From Blastocatellia bacterium (lineage in GTDB: Bacteria; Acidobacteriota; Blastocatellia; Pyrinomonadales; Pyrinomonadaceae): a stretch of DNA of 64,000 nucleotides. Positions 43,599-53,297 of the stretch are shown here, piece after piece. Location of the stretch: assembly GCA_003168335.1 (NCBI GenBank), contig PMSM01000014.1, positions 310,001 to 374,000 on the forward strand. The letters run 5' to 3'. The position numbers and the translations under genes are program-made. The notes below the pieces were generated by a model. The model had not been told where the DNA came from and made no database searches. It worked only from the letters and a program-made list of their open reading frames with translations. How positions within the stretch are numbered: position 1 is the first letter of the stretch; every line of letters begins with the position of its first letter.

Positions 43599-43639
43599 AG
43601 TGAATGTCAGCGTTTCAGTTATTGCCGACCCGTCTCCGT

Positions 43640-43775
43640 TACAGAACCGCGAGCGGTAGCGAGCGGATCAAAAACTCACCTTGCCTGATTAGTCCGATGA
43701 TAGAGCTTCCAGTAAAATCAAAAGAGTTTTCCAAGTTGAATCTTTGATCCGCTCGCTACCGCTTGCGGTTCTGTA
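43640..43775. repeat. Dispersed palindrome, family D, copy 1
   Basis: TACAGAACCGCGAGCGGTAG on the left is inverted against CTACCGCTTGCGGTTCTGTA on the right, with about 70 bases of spacer. Copies 2 and 3 are at 43893-44013 and 49119-49212. Confidence 0.85.
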
Positions 43776-43822
43776 CCAGTTTGCACGTGTTCCACGTCCG
43801 CGAAGCGGACGGACGAAAACAG

Positions 43823-43842
43823 CCCAGCAATTCAGTGCTGGG
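43823..43842. repeat. Short palindrome CCCAGCAATTC-type
   Basis: CCCAGCA-ATTCAG-TGCTGGG forms a 7-bp hairpin. A sister, CCCACCGATGAATCGGTGGG, is at 44069-44088. Confidence 0.6.
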
Positions 43843-43892
43843 TAAGCCGATGCAGAATGAAATCAAAGGCCCGCGAAACGGGCGACAGAAGC

Positions 43893-44013
43893 TACAGAAC
43901 CGGGAGCGGTAGCGACCGGATCCCGCAGCTCAACTTGGAAAGAAAGCGCAAAACGGAGCCAATGGTTCACGGTTAAATGTTGGTGTCCGGTTGCTACCGC
44001 TTCGGGTTCTGTA
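43893..44013. repeat. Dispersed palindrome, family D, copy 2
   Basis: TACAGAACCGGGAGCGGTAG and CTACCGCTTCGGGTTCTGTA as arms, same family as 43640-43775. It lies between pheS and the exported protein at 44131, where no gene is seen. Confidence 0.8.
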
Positions 44014-44068
44014 ACCAACACGCTGCCGTCCGCTTTGCGGACTACTTAGTCAAAATATGAACTGCGAT

Positions 44069-44088
44069 CCCACCGATGAATCGGTGGG
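44069..44088. repeat. Short palindrome CCCACCGATGAATC-type
   Basis: CCCACCGAT-GA-ATCGGTGGG is a perfect 9-bp hairpin, followed by a GTCCGC-TGC-GCGGAC palindrome at about 44100-44115. Confidence 0.6.
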
Positions 44089-44130
44089 CTATTTTCGTTC
44101 GTCCGCTGCGCGGACTGAAACCGTGCCGAA

Positions 44131-44886
44131 CTAGGGCTTTTTCCTCGTCGCGACCCACTTGCCCGACAACTGCCCGTTGTAATCGTAATCACCCACCAGT
44201 TTTCCATCGACCATTGTACCGACCAGGGCTGTCTGGCCGTTGGCCGACTCGAGCACAAGAGCCAACTTGCCGTCCTTGAAAGTCCCGGATGAAATCGTCG
44301 AATTTCCCAACTCCGAGCTGCTGCTTCCGGTCACTTTGTCGCCGTCTACTTTCAGCGCGAGGGTAAACGGAAATGCCTGGCCTTGCGCGTCCGCGGCCGC
44401 GTCCCACTCGCCCGATAACAAATCGGCGGCCGCGGGCGATTTCTTCACTTCGGCGATCGGCGGATCGGTTGCGGCCGGCACTTTCTGAAACTCAACCGCG
44501 CGCGTCCTGGCGCTGGTCTTCCATTCGCCCACCAGCTTGTCACCGCGAAGTTGTAACGCCAACACACCGGCACTGCCAGCCGAACCAAACTTGATTGTTA
44601 GCTTGCCGTCAACTATCTCACCAGAAGTGAAAGGTTGCTCGCCTTGCGGCGTAACCAGGCGTCCGGAAAGTCTGCCATTCTCGGACTTGATTTCCATGGT
44701 TAAGCCGATATCGCCCTCAGGACTCTTCGCGTTCCCTTTGTAGTTGCCGGCAAACTGATCAGCACCGGGTGGCTTCGAAGCGGGCGCGCCGTTCTGTCCG
44801 AACAGGACGAGCGGCGACAGCAGCAAGAGCAAGAAGACTGCCGCTGATTTCGAGGCTTTCATCCGGTTTAGCAATTGCCGTTTCAT
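44131..44886 (-). CDS. Exported two-repeat beta protein in the ribosomal operon
   Basis: A 251-residue protein with a signal peptide (about 1-31, ending LFGQNG). It has two similar halves: F-A-G-N-Y-K-G-N-A-K...LTMEIKSENGRLSGRLVTPQ and L-S-G-E-W-D-A-A-A...LALKVDGDKVTGSSSSELG. Each half is followed by a GEIVDGKLTIKF or GTFKDGKLALVL strand and an R-G-D-K-L-V-G-E-W or V-D-G-K-L-V-G-D-Y strand. No family function is known to me. The ribosome site AAGGAGA is 5 bases from the ATG at 44886. It starts only 27 bases after rplT ends, so it is probably cotranscribed with translation genes, which is unusual. Confidence 0.75.
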   Translation of the reverse strand: MKRQLLNRMKASKSAAVFLLLLLSPLVLFGQNGAPASKPPGADQFAGNYKGNAKSPEGDIGLTMEIKSENGRLSGRLVTPQGEQPFTSGEIVDGKLTIKFGSAGSAGVLALQLRGDKLVGEWKTSARTRAVEFQKVPAATDPPIAEVKKSPAAADLLSGEWDAAADAQGQAFPFTLALKVDGDKVTGSSSSELGNSTISSGTFKDGKLALVLESANGQTALVGTMVDGKLVGDYDYNGQLSGKWVATRKKP

Positions 44887-44913
44887 ACCAGTCTCCTTTT
44901 TATTCTCTTGAAC

Positions 44914-45297
44914 TCAGGCCGCCGCGCGGGCCTCCGGTTTATTCTGCAAAGCTGTCTTGGCTTGCGCGGCCAGTTCGGTGAAGGCTTCGGGCTGCTTCGC
45001 GGCAAAGTCCGCCAGGATCTTACGATCGAGTTCGATTCCCGCCAGCTTCAATCCGTGCATGAACTGCGAATAGTTCAGGCCATTGAGCCGCGCGGCGGCG
45101 CCAATACGAACGATCCACAGCGACCGGAAATCGCGCTTCTTCAATTTGCGTCCGGTATAAGCGAAGTTCAAACCGCGCTCGACAGATTCTTTCGCTGATC
45201 GATAAAGCTTGGACTTGGTTCCGCGATAGCCCTTGGCTAACTTCAGAATTTTCTTCCGCCGTTCCAGGCGTTTGTTTCCTCTTTTTGCTCTCGGCAT
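44914..45297 (-). CDS. rplT: 50S ribosomal protein L20
   Basis: A 127-residue large-subunit assembly protein. [20 protein letters not shown] opens the basic N-terminal extension, and [17 protein letters not shown] and Y-S-Q-F-M-H-G-L follow. L20 autoregulates this operon in several bacteria; a leader structure was not identified here. ATG at 45297. Confidence 0.97.
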   Translation of the reverse strand: MPRAKRGNKRLERRKKILKLAKGYRGTKSKLYRSAKESVERGLNFAYTGRKLKKRDFRSLWIVRIGAAARLNGLNYSQFMHGLKLAGIELDRKILADFAAKQPEAFTELAAQAKTALQNKPEARAAA

Positions 45298-45389
45298 AAT
45301 TACTCTCCTTCAACTATCCGACAAACTCGAGTTTGTCGCTACGCTTACGCTCAGTGCCCGGACAAACCGAAGTTTGTCGGGCAAATTCT

Positions 45390-45593
45390 TTATTTTCTTC
45401 CGTACGGCAGCATTCGGTTGACGCGCTCGATGTCGCCATCCGCCACCAGAACATCTATATCCAAATATCGTTTCCGTTTGTTGGTTTTCTTGGTCAAGAT
45501 GTGCCGAGCGTGCGAATGTCCGCGCTTGATCTTACCCGTGCCCGTAATGCGAAAACGCTTGGCCGCGCCTTTATGTGTCTTTAGTTTTGGCAT
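45390..45593 (-). CDS. rpmI: 50S ribosomal protein L35
   Basis: A 67-residue basic protein: [14 protein letters not shown], then [17 protein letters not shown]-like sequence with the family R-H-I-L-T-K-K motif. It lies in the standard place between infC and rplT. ATG at 45593. Confidence 0.96.
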   Translation of the reverse strand: MPKLKTHKGAAKRFRITGTGKIKRGHSHARHILTKKTNKRKRYLDIDVLVADGDIERVNRMLPYGRK

Positions 45594-45700
45594 AATTGCT
45601 CCCTTTCAAAATCTCAAGTTCTCAACTTCAAATCTCAACTCTTCGATCTCAGATTTCAAATTTGAAATCTCACCGGCCGGCGCCGGCCTTTCAAAACATC

Positions 45701-46519
45701 TTAAGCAGGCGGCTCCTCGCCGGACGAAACCGGAACCGGCGGATTCTCCCCGGACGAAGCCGGAGCCGGCGGCTTCTCGCCGGACGAATCCGTAACCTGA
45801 GGGTTCTCGCTGGTCGCAGCCGGCGCCGCCGCTGCGGGTGCTGGCCCACTTCCTCCAGTTCCCTGGATTGCCGCGGCGCTGCCGCCCGGCGCCTGATTCG
45901 TTGATCCTCCACTTCCTGATCTCTTGCTCGGGGCCGCCGGCGGACGATCAGGTTTGGCGCCGCCCTTATGTCTCTTCGGCCCAAAGATCGTGAACATCTG
46001 ATTGCCCTCCATCCGGGGCCGCATTTCAACTTCGCTGACGTCCGCCAGGTCTTTTTCCAGCTTTTCCAGAATGCGTGCGCCCAACTCGCGGTGCGTCATC
46101 TCGCGACCGCGGAACCAGATGGTGGCCTTAACTTTGTCGCCGCCAGTCAGCCACTCGCGCGCGTGCTTCATGCGATAGCTGTAATCGTGCTCGTCGGTGC
46201 CGGGACGAAACTTAACTTCCTTGACGGTGATGACCACCTGCTTCTTCTTCGCTTCGTTTGCCTTCTTCTTGTTCAGGTATTGAAACTTGCCATAGTCGAT
46301 GATCTTGCAAACGGGCGGCTCGGCATTCGGCGCGACCTCGACCAGATCCATACCCTTCTCGCGCGCAGCACGAATGGCGTCACGAGTGTCCATGACCCCA
46401 AATTCTTCACCGTCTTCGGCAACCACGCGCACCTGGGGTACGCGAATCCGTTCGTTAATTCGTATGACCGGCGCACGGCGAAAATCGGGACGACCGCGGC
46501 CTCGAAAACCTGTAGCTAT
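45701..46519 (-). CDS. infC: Translation initiation factor IF-3 with a non-standard AUA start and a repeat tail
   Basis: Binds the 30S subunit and checks start codons. The conserved N-terminus [15 protein letters not shown] lies before the first ordinary start codon (GTG at 46432). An in-frame TGA at 46534-46532 closes the frame upstream. Between them the only plausible start is ATA at 46519, six bases after GGAGGT. IF-3 genes in other bacteria use AUU-type starts for autocontrol. The 272-residue product is about 90 residues longer than usual: a Pro/Ala/Ser/Gly tail with S-S-G-E-x-P-P units repeated three times near the end. The core domains look normal. Confidence 0.93.
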   Translation of the reverse strand: MATGFRGRGRPDFRRAPVIRINERIRVPQVRVVAEDGEEFGVMDTRDAIRAAREKGMDLVEVAPNAEPPVCKIIDYGKFQYLNKKKANEAKKKQVVITVKEVKFRPGTDEHDYSYRMKHAREWLTGGDKVKATIWFRGREMTHRELGARILEKLEKDLADVSEVEMRPRMEGNQMFTIFGPKRHKGGAKPDRPPAAPSKRSGSGGSTNQAPGGSAAAIQGTGGSGPAPAAAAPAATSENPQVTDSSGEKPPAPASSGENPPVPVSSGEEPPA

Positions 46520-46525
46520 TGCTGC

Positions 46526-46531
46526 ACCTCC
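46526..46531 (-). promoter_or_regulatory. Ribosome binding site that sets the infC AUA start
   Basis: GGAGGT on the minus strand directly follows the in-frame TGA and stands 6 bases before ATA at 46519. No ATG, GTG or TTG occurs in frame until 46432. Confidence 0.8.
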
Positions 46532-46609
46532 TCAGTTAGGAGTCCCAAGTTTCGAGTTTGGAGTCTCGATTCATAGCAGAACCCGAAACCCGTAACTCGA
46601 AACTCGAAA

Positions 46610-48583
46610 CTATTCGTTTTTGAGTGCGCGCGTTTCAACTAACCGCCGCGCCATTTCCTTAAACTCCTCGAGTGACATCGCGCCGATGTCACCCTTCGAT
46701 CGCTCGCGGACCGCGACTTTGCTTTGCTCTACTTCGCGGTCGCCGAGCACCAGCATGAACGGGATCTTTTGCATCTGCGCGTCACGAATCTTCGCGCCAA
46801 TCTTGTCACTGCGAACGTTAACCTCGACCCGTAAGCCCGCGGCGCGCAGCTCCTGCGCGATTGTTTCCGAATACTCGTTGATGCGATCCGTAATCGGCAG
46901 CACGGCCACCTGGACGGGCGCCAGCCACAACGGAAAGGCGCCGGCATAATGCTCAATCAGGACGCCGAAGAACCGCTCAACCGATCCGAACAATGCCCGA
47001 TGCACCATCACCGGCCGGTGCGGTCGATTGTCTTCGCCGATGTATTCCAGTTCAAAGCGCTCGGGAAGATTGAAATCAAATTGGACCGTCGTCAATTGCC
47101 ACAGACGGCCAATAGAGTCTTTCACCTTGATATCAATCTTTGGCCCATAGAAAGCCGCCTCATCTTCCATCCGTTCATATGAGAGATTTTGCTCTGCCAG
47201 AGCCTCAACCAGAGCACTCTCAGCGCGGACCCAGTCCTCATCGGAGCCGAGATACTTCTTCGTAGATTTGGTCCCCCTGACCGACAGTTCGATTTTGAAT
47301 TCATCAAAGCCGAAGGTACCGAGCAGAGCGAAGGCAAACTGGATGCAATCGACGATCTCGCTGCGCACTGTCTCGGGAGTGCAGAAAATGTGCGCGTCGT
47401 CCTGCGTGAAGCCACGCACCCGCATCAGGCCGTGCAGAGTGCCGGATAGTTCCGCTCGATAGCACGTCCCGAGTTCGGCATATCGCAGCGGCAAATCACG
47501 ATAGGAGTGCTGAGACGATTTGTAGATGCCGATATGGAATGGGCAGTTCATTGGCTTGAGCCTGAACTCCGTTTCCTCCAGCTCCGTGGGCGCAAACATC
47601 ACGTCTGAATAGTTCTCTTCGTGGCCGCTCAACTGCCAAAGGTCGCGCTTGGCGATGTGCGGCGTGAAGACCAGGCCATATCCGCGTTCCACAAGTTGCT
47701 CGCGCAGATAGTCCTCCATCTCTTTACGAATGGCGCCGCCCCTGGGATGCCACAGCACCAGGCCCTGCCCGTATTGTTCCTGAATTGAAAATAGATCAAG
47801 CTCGCGGCCCAGCCGGCGATGGTCGCGCTTTTCGGCTTCTTCGCGTTGCTTCAACCAGGCGTCGAGTTCCTCCGGCGTGAAGAACGCCGTGCCATAGATG
47901 CGCTGCATCTGCGGATTCTCGGCGTCGCCTTTCCAGTAAGCTCCCGCCAGCGACAACACCTTGAATGCGCGCAGCCGATTCGTATTCGGCACGTGCGGCC
48001 CGAGACAAAAATCGATGAAGGGCGAACCATCGATGTAATAGACACTGACGACCTCGCCGGCTTTCTCATCAATCAATTCACGCTTCAAGGGCTCGTCTCG
48101 TTCGGCAAAGATGCGCAATGCTTCAGCTTTTGAAATCTCATCCCGCCGGTAAGGCATATTGCGCTTGGCGATGTCGCGCATCCGCTTTTCGATCACCGGC
48201 AGGTCGGCTTCGGTTAAGGTCTGCGGCGCAATCACATCATAGAAGAAGCCATAACGCGGATCCTCAAGGAGCGCCGGCCCAATTCCCAGTTTCGTGCCCG
48301 GGAATAAATCGAGCACAGCCGCCGCCAGCAGGTGCGCGGTCGAATGACGTAGCACGTCGAGACCTGCCAGGGTCTGCGGCAGCACCGGCTCGATCCTTAC
48401 CACCTCTCCATTGGCTTGCGAATCGAGAGTGTATGCCAGATCGACTTCGCGTCCATTGACGCGCGCAGCCAGCGCCTGCTTCGCCACGTCGCGATCAAGC
48501 TTCTTCAAAGCTTCCCCGACCGTAACCGGCGCAGGCATCTGCGCGGATGGACCACCGTTGAGTTGTACGTTAATCTCGCTCAT
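46610..48583 (-). CDS. thrS: Threonine-tRNA ligase
   Basis: A 657-residue class II synthetase with editing. The N-terminal TGS domain is followed by the editing domain ([12 protein letters not shown], then C-L-G-P-H-V-P-N-T). The catalytic core has the zinc residues in [19 protein letters not shown] (Cys) and the histidines of HR and [11 protein letters not shown]. The anticodon domain is near the C-terminus ([18 protein letters not shown]). ATG at 48583. First gene of the operon. Confidence 0.97.
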   Translation of the reverse strand: MSEINVQLNGGPSAQMPAPVTVGEALKKLDRDVAKQALAARVNGREVDLAYTLDSQANGEVVRIEPVLPQTLAGLDVLRHSTAHLLAAAVLDLFPGTKLGIGPALLEDPRYGFFYDVIAPQTLTEADLPVIEKRMRDIAKRNMPYRRDEISKAEALRIFAERDEPLKRELIDEKAGEVVSVYYIDGSPFIDFCLGPHVPNTNRLRAFKVLSLAGAYWKGDAENPQMQRIYGTAFFTPEELDAWLKQREEAEKRDHRRLGRELDLFSIQEQYGQGLVLWHPRGGAIRKEMEDYLREQLVERGYGLVFTPHIAKRDLWQLSGHEENYSDVMFAPTELEETEFRLKPMNCPFHIGIYKSSQHSYRDLPLRYAELGTCYRAELSGTLHGLMRVRGFTQDDAHIFCTPETVRSEIVDCIQFAFALLGTFGFDEFKIELSVRGTKSTKKYLGSDEDWVRAESALVEALAEQNLSYERMEDEAAFYGPKIDIKVKDSIGRLWQLTTVQFDFNLPERFELEYIGEDNRPHRPVMVHRALFGSVERFFGVLIEHYAGAFPLWLAPVQVAVLPITDRINEYSETIAQELRAAGLRVEVNVRSDKIGAKIRDAQMQKIPFMLVLGDREVEQSKVAVRERSKGDIGAMSLEEFKEMARRLVETRALKNE

Positions 48584-48625
48584 CTCTTGCTGATCTTACA
48601 GAAATCAAGAGCGTCTTGAATTCGT

Positions 48626-48795
48626 CTGCGGCTTGGCCGCCTGACGTGCGGAAAGGCTATGTGCCTTTCCGGTTGCGTATCTTCCTAAGCTTCCTGCGAG
48701 GCTGCGCCTCGCAGGAGAGGCATAGCCTCCACTCATTCAAGACGGCCTGCCGGAAAGCCTGAGGCTTTCCGCACATCGGGCGGCAGAGCCGCGTA
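48626..48795. mobile_element. Non-autonomous REP element, no transposase
   Basis: Outer arms GCGGAAAGGC...CTTTCCGG and CCGGAAAGCC...GGCTTTCCGC are inverted. GCGGCAGAGCCGC lies at the right end, and GAGGC-ATA-GCCTCC plus CCTGCGAGGC-TGC-GCCTCGCAGG lie in the centre. The inner GGCATAGCC hairpin and the GGCGGCAGAGCCGC end match those of the REP/RAYT element at 37233-38024. Confidence 0.75.
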
Positions 48796-49118
48796 AGACT
48801 AATCGCTCCAGCGCTCCCGACTCACGATTTACTATTCACGAATTACTAATTGCCAACGATCGGATTCGATAGGAGCGCCTTCGCCGCCGGGCCGCCTGAC
48901 TGGGCCCAGCAATCAAAATGTGAATCGAGTGGTTCGGCGATTCATGACGAAGGTCTTCCGGAGCTTCCTATCAAAAATTCGAATCAGACAAGCGTCACGC
49001 CCGTCCGTCGTATTAATTACGAAGATGAATCTTAGCAAAGCCCTTCCAGAGCGTGCAAGTGTCGGCAGGGCCGGGGCATGCCCCGAGCTTCGAGAGACTC
49101 GCTTGCCGAGTGGGTGGA

Positions 49119-49212
49119 GTCAGTACCGAGAGCGGTAGCGACCGGGTCTCAATCGCGCGATCTCGACCGAGTGACGTGTTGAGACCCGGTCGCTACCCCT
49201 CTCGGTACTGAC
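49119..49212. repeat. Dispersed palindrome, family D, copy 3
   Basis: GTCAGTACCGAGAGCGGTAG and CTACCCCTCTCGGTACTGAC are the arms. Inner TTGAGACC/GGTCTCAA is also inverted. The rest of 48796-49298 shows no gene. Confidence 0.8.
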
Positions 49213-49298
49213 CACCTCATCCCTGAGCCAAACGAACCGGATTGCGATAGTATGTGCGCCCAGCAAACCGACTGATGAACTTTGAAGGAGAAATGAAG

Positions 49299-51317
49299 AT
49301 GAAGCGCGCATCACGCCCCCTGACACTGGTCTTATCCATAGGATTAGGTCTAACGGCCTGTTTCGTAGTTAAAGCACCTGCGCAAACTTCGGCGCGGAAC
49401 GCGAAACCTGGCGCTGCGGGTCCCAACAAAACGCCGAAGCCAAGTGCCGACAACTCATTTGATGCCGAGGAGACCACTTCACGTGAAAGCGAGATGCGCC
49501 CGCTGATCGAACGCTACACGGTCGATCGCGGCAGTCTCACGCGCTCGTATCCGGTATCAATGTCACCAGCGCGCGCGGCGCGGTTTAGACAGCTCTATTC
49601 CGACTGGCTGGCTCAACTTCAGAAATTGAATTTCGATGCGATGAGCCAGGAAGGCAAGGTCGATTATCTCCTGCTCAAGAACCATCTCGAATATGAGACC
49701 CGACAGTTAGAGATTCAAACGAAACAACTCGCTGAGATTCAGCCGCTCGTCCCTTTCGCGACGGTCATCATTGGTCTCGAAGAGGCGCGCCGCCGCATGG
49801 AGCCGATCGATTCGGCCAGGACCGCGGCCTCGCTTACAAATCTCAAGAAACAGATCGATGACACCCGCAAAGCCGTTGAAGCCGGGTTACGGCCCGAGCG
49901 CGGAACGACAACCCCACCCGAAGGTCCCGAGGTGATCAAGGCCAAGAAGACAGTCGCGTTCCGGGCCATAGGCGCAGTGAACACTCTGCGGAACAACCTG
50001 CGCAACTGGTACACGTTCTACAACGGCTACGATCCGCTGTTCACCTGGTGGAACGAAGAGCCTTACAAGAGCCTCGATCAGACGCTCACAACTTATGCCG
50101 CTTTCCTGAGTGAACGCGTTGTGGGTTTACGCTCCGAAGGAACCCAAACCGCCGGTCCAGCGGCGAATCGCGGCACCGGCGGCGGCCCAGGTGGCGCCGG
50201 ATCCGGGCAGGGCCCGGGAGGTTTCGGACAAGGACAAGGGCAACAGCGCGCGGTGGCGCCGGCCAGGGCAGGCGACGCCAGCGATATCGTCGGTGATCCC
50301 ATCGGACGCGAAGCGCTCTTAAGCGAACTGCAGTCCGAGATGATTCCCTACACGCCCGAAGAACTGATCGCGATCGCGCAGAAAGAAATGGCCTGGTGCG
50401 AGACAGAGATGAAGAAGGCCTCGCATGACCTTGGTTATGGCGATGACTGGAAGAAGGCGCTGGAACACGTCAAGACTCTGTACGTGGACCCGGGCAAGCA
50501 ACCCGAGATGATTCGCGATCTCGCTTTGGAGGCGATCAAGTTCGTCGATGACCACGACCTCGTCACCGTGCCTCAACTTGCGCGCGATACCTGGCGCATG
50601 GAGATGATGACGCCTGAGCGTCAACTAGTGAGTCCGTTTTTTCTCGGTGGCGAAACGATTTTGGTTTCCTTTCCGACGAACACAATGTCGCACGAGCAGA
50701 AGATGATGAGCATGCGCGGTAATAACATTCACTTTGCGCGCGCCACAGTGTTTCACGAGCTGATCCCCGGACATCACCTCCAGGGCTTCATGACCGCGCG
50801 CTACAAACCTTATCGCGGACTGTTCGGCACGCCGTTCTGGACGGAAGGCAATGCGCTCTATTGGGAGCTGTTGTTTTGGGATTTGAAGTTTGCCAAGACG
50901 CCCGAGAATCGCATCGGCATGCTCTTTTGGCGGATGCATCGCTGCGCGCGCATCATTTTTTCCCTCAGTTTTCACCTCGAAAAGATGACACCACAGGAGT
51001 GCATCGACCTTCTGGTTAATCGCGTTGGTCACGAACGCGACAACGCAATCGCGGAGGTGCGCCGGTCGTTCGACGGCAGCTACGGACCGCTTTATCAGAT
51101 CGCCTATCTGATTGGCGGGCTGCAGCAATACTCGCTTCATCATGATTTGGTGGATTCAGGCAAACTGACCAACCGACAATTCAACGACGCGCTGCTCAAA
51201 GAAAATCGCATTCCGATTGAAATGATCCGCGCGATCCTGACGAATCAAAAGCTGACGCGCGACTTCAAATCCAATTGGAAGTTTTACGGACCGAGCCCGG
51301 CGGGAGTCCAGCAATGA
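49299..51317 (+). CDS. DUF885-family exported metallopeptidase-like protein
   Basis: A 672-residue protein with a signal peptide (about residues 1-30, MKRASRPLTLVLSIGLGLTA). The C-terminal half has H-E-L-I-P-G-H-H (His486, Glu487, His492-493) and TEGNALYWELLFWDL, the probable zinc site of this family. A Gly/Gln/Ala-rich insert (about residues 290-330) interrupts the middle. The ribosome site AAGGAG lies 8 bases before the ATG at 49299. An ATG six bases earlier is possible. Substrate unknown. It is a long free-standing gene between repeats. Confidence 0.85.
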   Translation: MKRASRPLTLVLSIGLGLTACFVVKAPAQTSARNAKPGAAGPNKTPKPSADNSFDAEETTSRESEMRPLIERYTVDRGSLTRSYPVSMSPARAARFRQLYSDWLAQLQKLNFDAMSQEGKVDYLLLKNHLEYETRQLEIQTKQLAEIQPLVPFATVIIGLEEARRRMEPIDSARTAASLTNLKKQIDDTRKAVEAGLRPERGTTTPPEGPEVIKAKKTVAFRAIGAVNTLRNNLRNWYTFYNGYDPLFTWWNEEPYKSLDQTLTTYAAFLSERVVGLRSEGTQTAGPAANRGTGGGPGGAGSGQGPGGFGQGQGQQRAVAPARAGDASDIVGDPIGREALLSELQSEMIPYTPEELIAIAQKEMAWCETEMKKASHDLGYGDDWKKALEHVKTLYVDPGKQPEMIRDLALEAIKFVDDHDLVTVPQLARDTWRMEMMTPERQLVSPFFLGGETILVSFPTNTMSHEQKMMSMRGNNIHFARATVFHELIPGHHLQGFMTARYKPYRGLFGTPFWTEGNALYWELLFWDLKFAKTPENRIGMLFWRMHRCARIIFSLSFHLEKMTPQECIDLLVNRVGHERDNAIAEVRRSFDGSYGPLYQIAYLIGGLQQYSLHHDLVDSGKLTNRQFNDALLKENRIPIEMIRAILTNQKLTRDFKSNWKFYGPSPAGVQQ

Positions 51318-51329
51318 ACTGCGCTTGAA

Positions 51330-51420
51330 GCTAGTGTGGTGTCTCAGAAATTCGCTTAATTGATTAATCACCGGGGCACTAGCCAATCTTGTTTAGCGAA
51401 CTTTAGAGACACCACACTAA
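51330..51420. repeat. Short inverted-repeat element downstream of DUF885 and kinase genes
   Basis: TAGTGTGGTGTCTC is repeated inverted at the right as GAGACACCACACTA, and TTCGCTTAA-type sequence is partly mirrored by TTTAGCGAA. About 90 bases lie between convergent genes, where it could also end both transcripts. Confidence 0.75.
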
Positions 51421-52805
51421 GGAGCGATCGAGAATGGCGGCGGCGTGACGATCGGGGCCTTTGAATGCGCGCTGTCTGCGCGACGCAGCGAACGCTTTTG
51501 CTTTTCATTTTTTCGAATCGCTTCGCTGCTGGAAGTTGCGGGCACACTTACTGTGCCGGTCGCATCAACGCGTGACTTCTCAGACTTGCTCGGGTGCACT
51601 GTGACGCTACCGCTTTGGTCTTTGCCTGAAGTCGTCCTGGCATAGTCCAACAAAGAAGCCTTCGAATCGATCCAGTGACCAAAACCGTAGAACGCGCCCG
51701 CGCCGGCGGTCAAAAAGATCGCCAGCACGGCAGCGATTACGCCGGGGCGTCGACCGTGTTTAGGAACCAGCCAGGCTGTCTCGGCAGGCTTCAATATTGA
51801 GTAACTATCGAACGGATCAAATGACGCAGCGAGCGTCTTCCTGACCACGGCCGTGTTGATGGTCGAGTCACCCGCAGATTCAGTGATACAAAGATCGGCG
51901 GCGGGCCCGACCGCCGCCTCCCTGCGACCTACTCCGCGCAACGCTCCGCGAAACTCGCTGGCAGTCCGATAGCGATCTTCCGGACTGAGTGCCATAGCAC
52001 GACAAAGAATTGCAGCGATCTCCTGACCGACGGCGCGATGAACTTCGTCGGCCGGCCTGAGCGGATCTGACTTTGCATGGGCCAGCGCCGCGGCCCGCGT
52101 CAGCGCATCTTGAGGTTTGACCCCGGTAAGTAAATGATAAAGCGTCGCGCCGAGAGCGTAGATGTCGCTCTGCGGCGTCGTCCCCTGATTCTGAATCTGT
52201 TCGAGTGGCGAATAGCGCCGCGTATACCCGAAGATGCTGGTCGAAGAGTTGCTGCCGGAAGGATCCGGCGTCTGCGCCTTGGCCAGGCCAAAATCGAGCA
52301 AGGCAATCTGCCCGCTCGCGGTAACTTTCAGATTGTGCGGTTTGATATCTCGATGGATGATCTGGCGGTCGCGCGTGTGAAGATAAACCAGCGTATCAAG
52401 CAACTGGTCAGCCCAGGCGATCACCTGGTTGCGCGGGAGCGGCCCGGGCTGGGCGGCAATAATCTCAGCCAGGTCTACGCCCGCGATAAACTGCATCACC
52501 AGAAAAGCCCGATCGCCTTCAGTGAAGTAGTCACTGACGCGAGGCAAGGCTGGATGATGGAGCTGGGCCAATAGACGTGCCTCCTGCTCAAACTGTCGAC
52601 GGAGCCGATCATCTACTGAGAAAGTTTCCTTCAGGGCAACGACCGCATCAAGTCGCTGATCGATTGCTTCGTACACCGCACCCATCCCGCCTCTACCCAA
52701 CTGCCGAACGATACGGTAGCGGTCTTGCAGGATGGCGTCTGGCGCCAGCACAGATGAACGACTATTCAATTTACTCGCGGGAGCAGACGGCAATAGGTTC
52801 TCCAT
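51417..52805 (-). CDS. Serine/threonine protein kinase with one membrane helix
   Basis: A 462-residue Hanks-type kinase. The glycine loop is G-R-G-G-M-G-A-V-Y-E-A, the invariant Lys is in VVALKE (about residue 59), the catalytic loop is IIHRDIKPHNL (Asp153), and D-F-G is at about 171. The activation segment ends with R-Y-S-P-L-E-Q rather than the standard A-P-E motif, a form also seen in other bacterial kinases. A helix at about residues 355-377 anchors it, leaving a small C-terminal exported part rich in Ser and Pro. The ATG at 52805 is used; a TTG at 52856 is possible. Confidence 0.88.
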   Translation of the reverse strand: MENLLPSAPASKLNSRSSVLAPDAILQDRYRIVRQLGRGGMGAVYEAIDQRLDAVVALKETFSVDDRLRRQFEQEARLLAQLHHPALPRVSDYFTEGDRAFLVMQFIAGVDLAEIIAAQPGPLPRNQVIAWADQLLDTLVYLHTRDRQIIHRDIKPHNLKVTASGQIALLDFGLAKAQTPDPSGSNSSTSIFGYTRRYSPLEQIQNQGTTPQSDIYALGATLYHLLTGVKPQDALTRAAALAHAKSDPLRPADEVHRAVGQEIAAILCRAMALSPEDRYRTASEFRGALRGVGRREAAVGPAADLCITESAGDSTINTAVVRKTLAASFDPFDSYSILKPAETAWLVPKHGRRPGVIAAVLAIFLTAGAGAFYGFGHWIDSKASLLDYARTTSGKDQSGSVTVHPSKSEKSRVDATGTVSVPATSSSEAIRKNEKQKRSLRRADSAHSKAPIVTPPPFSIAP

Positions 52806-53297
52806 TCCGAGACCGAAATCAAGGCCCTGCGGGATCGATGCCGCAAGCCTCACCAAAGTATTCGATCGACTACCCTGGACATCGAGGCAAGTATTGGGGC
52901 GGTACTTTCCGGATTACCGAGAGGACTCTAAGACTGACAGACAGTGTTTACTGACTGTCAAAAATGAATGGGAAGTCAGGGCTGGTTAAAGCAACTTCCT
53001 CGCCTTCGACTATACGCTACGGGCAGGAGCAAGAACAAGGGCAATATCGAGGAGATCGGGTGTGATATGGGTCCCGAGAGAAGAGCCAGTTCTGTCGATT
53101 CCAGCTTTCACACCGCCTTTTGATAAAGATACTTCTGAAAGCCGGCGAAGACCTTTCCAACACTCAGATGAACAAAAAGCCGGCGACAGGTCACCGCACT
53201 CCAAAACAAAACGGCGAGACAGAGAATCCCGCCGCTTTTGGTTTTGTCAGACCAGTTCAGCCTGACGGTAGTTTCGATTTTCGAGGCGAGGGTCTAG
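52806..53297. other. Gene-free interval with a fragment of a dispersed palindrome
   Basis: The stretch contains AAGCCGGCGACAGGTCACCG followed by CACTCCAAAA at 53174-53206, part of the GGAGTGCGGTGAC-type palindrome also at 35335 (in a gene) and 62118. Open frames here are short and repeat-derived. No promoter or RNA was recognised. Confidence 0.4.

Noticed and set aside
46433-46519. Short IF-3 starting at the GTG at 46432
   Set aside because: It would cut off the conserved I-N-E-R-I-R-V-P N-terminus, and the good ribosome site lies before ATA instead.
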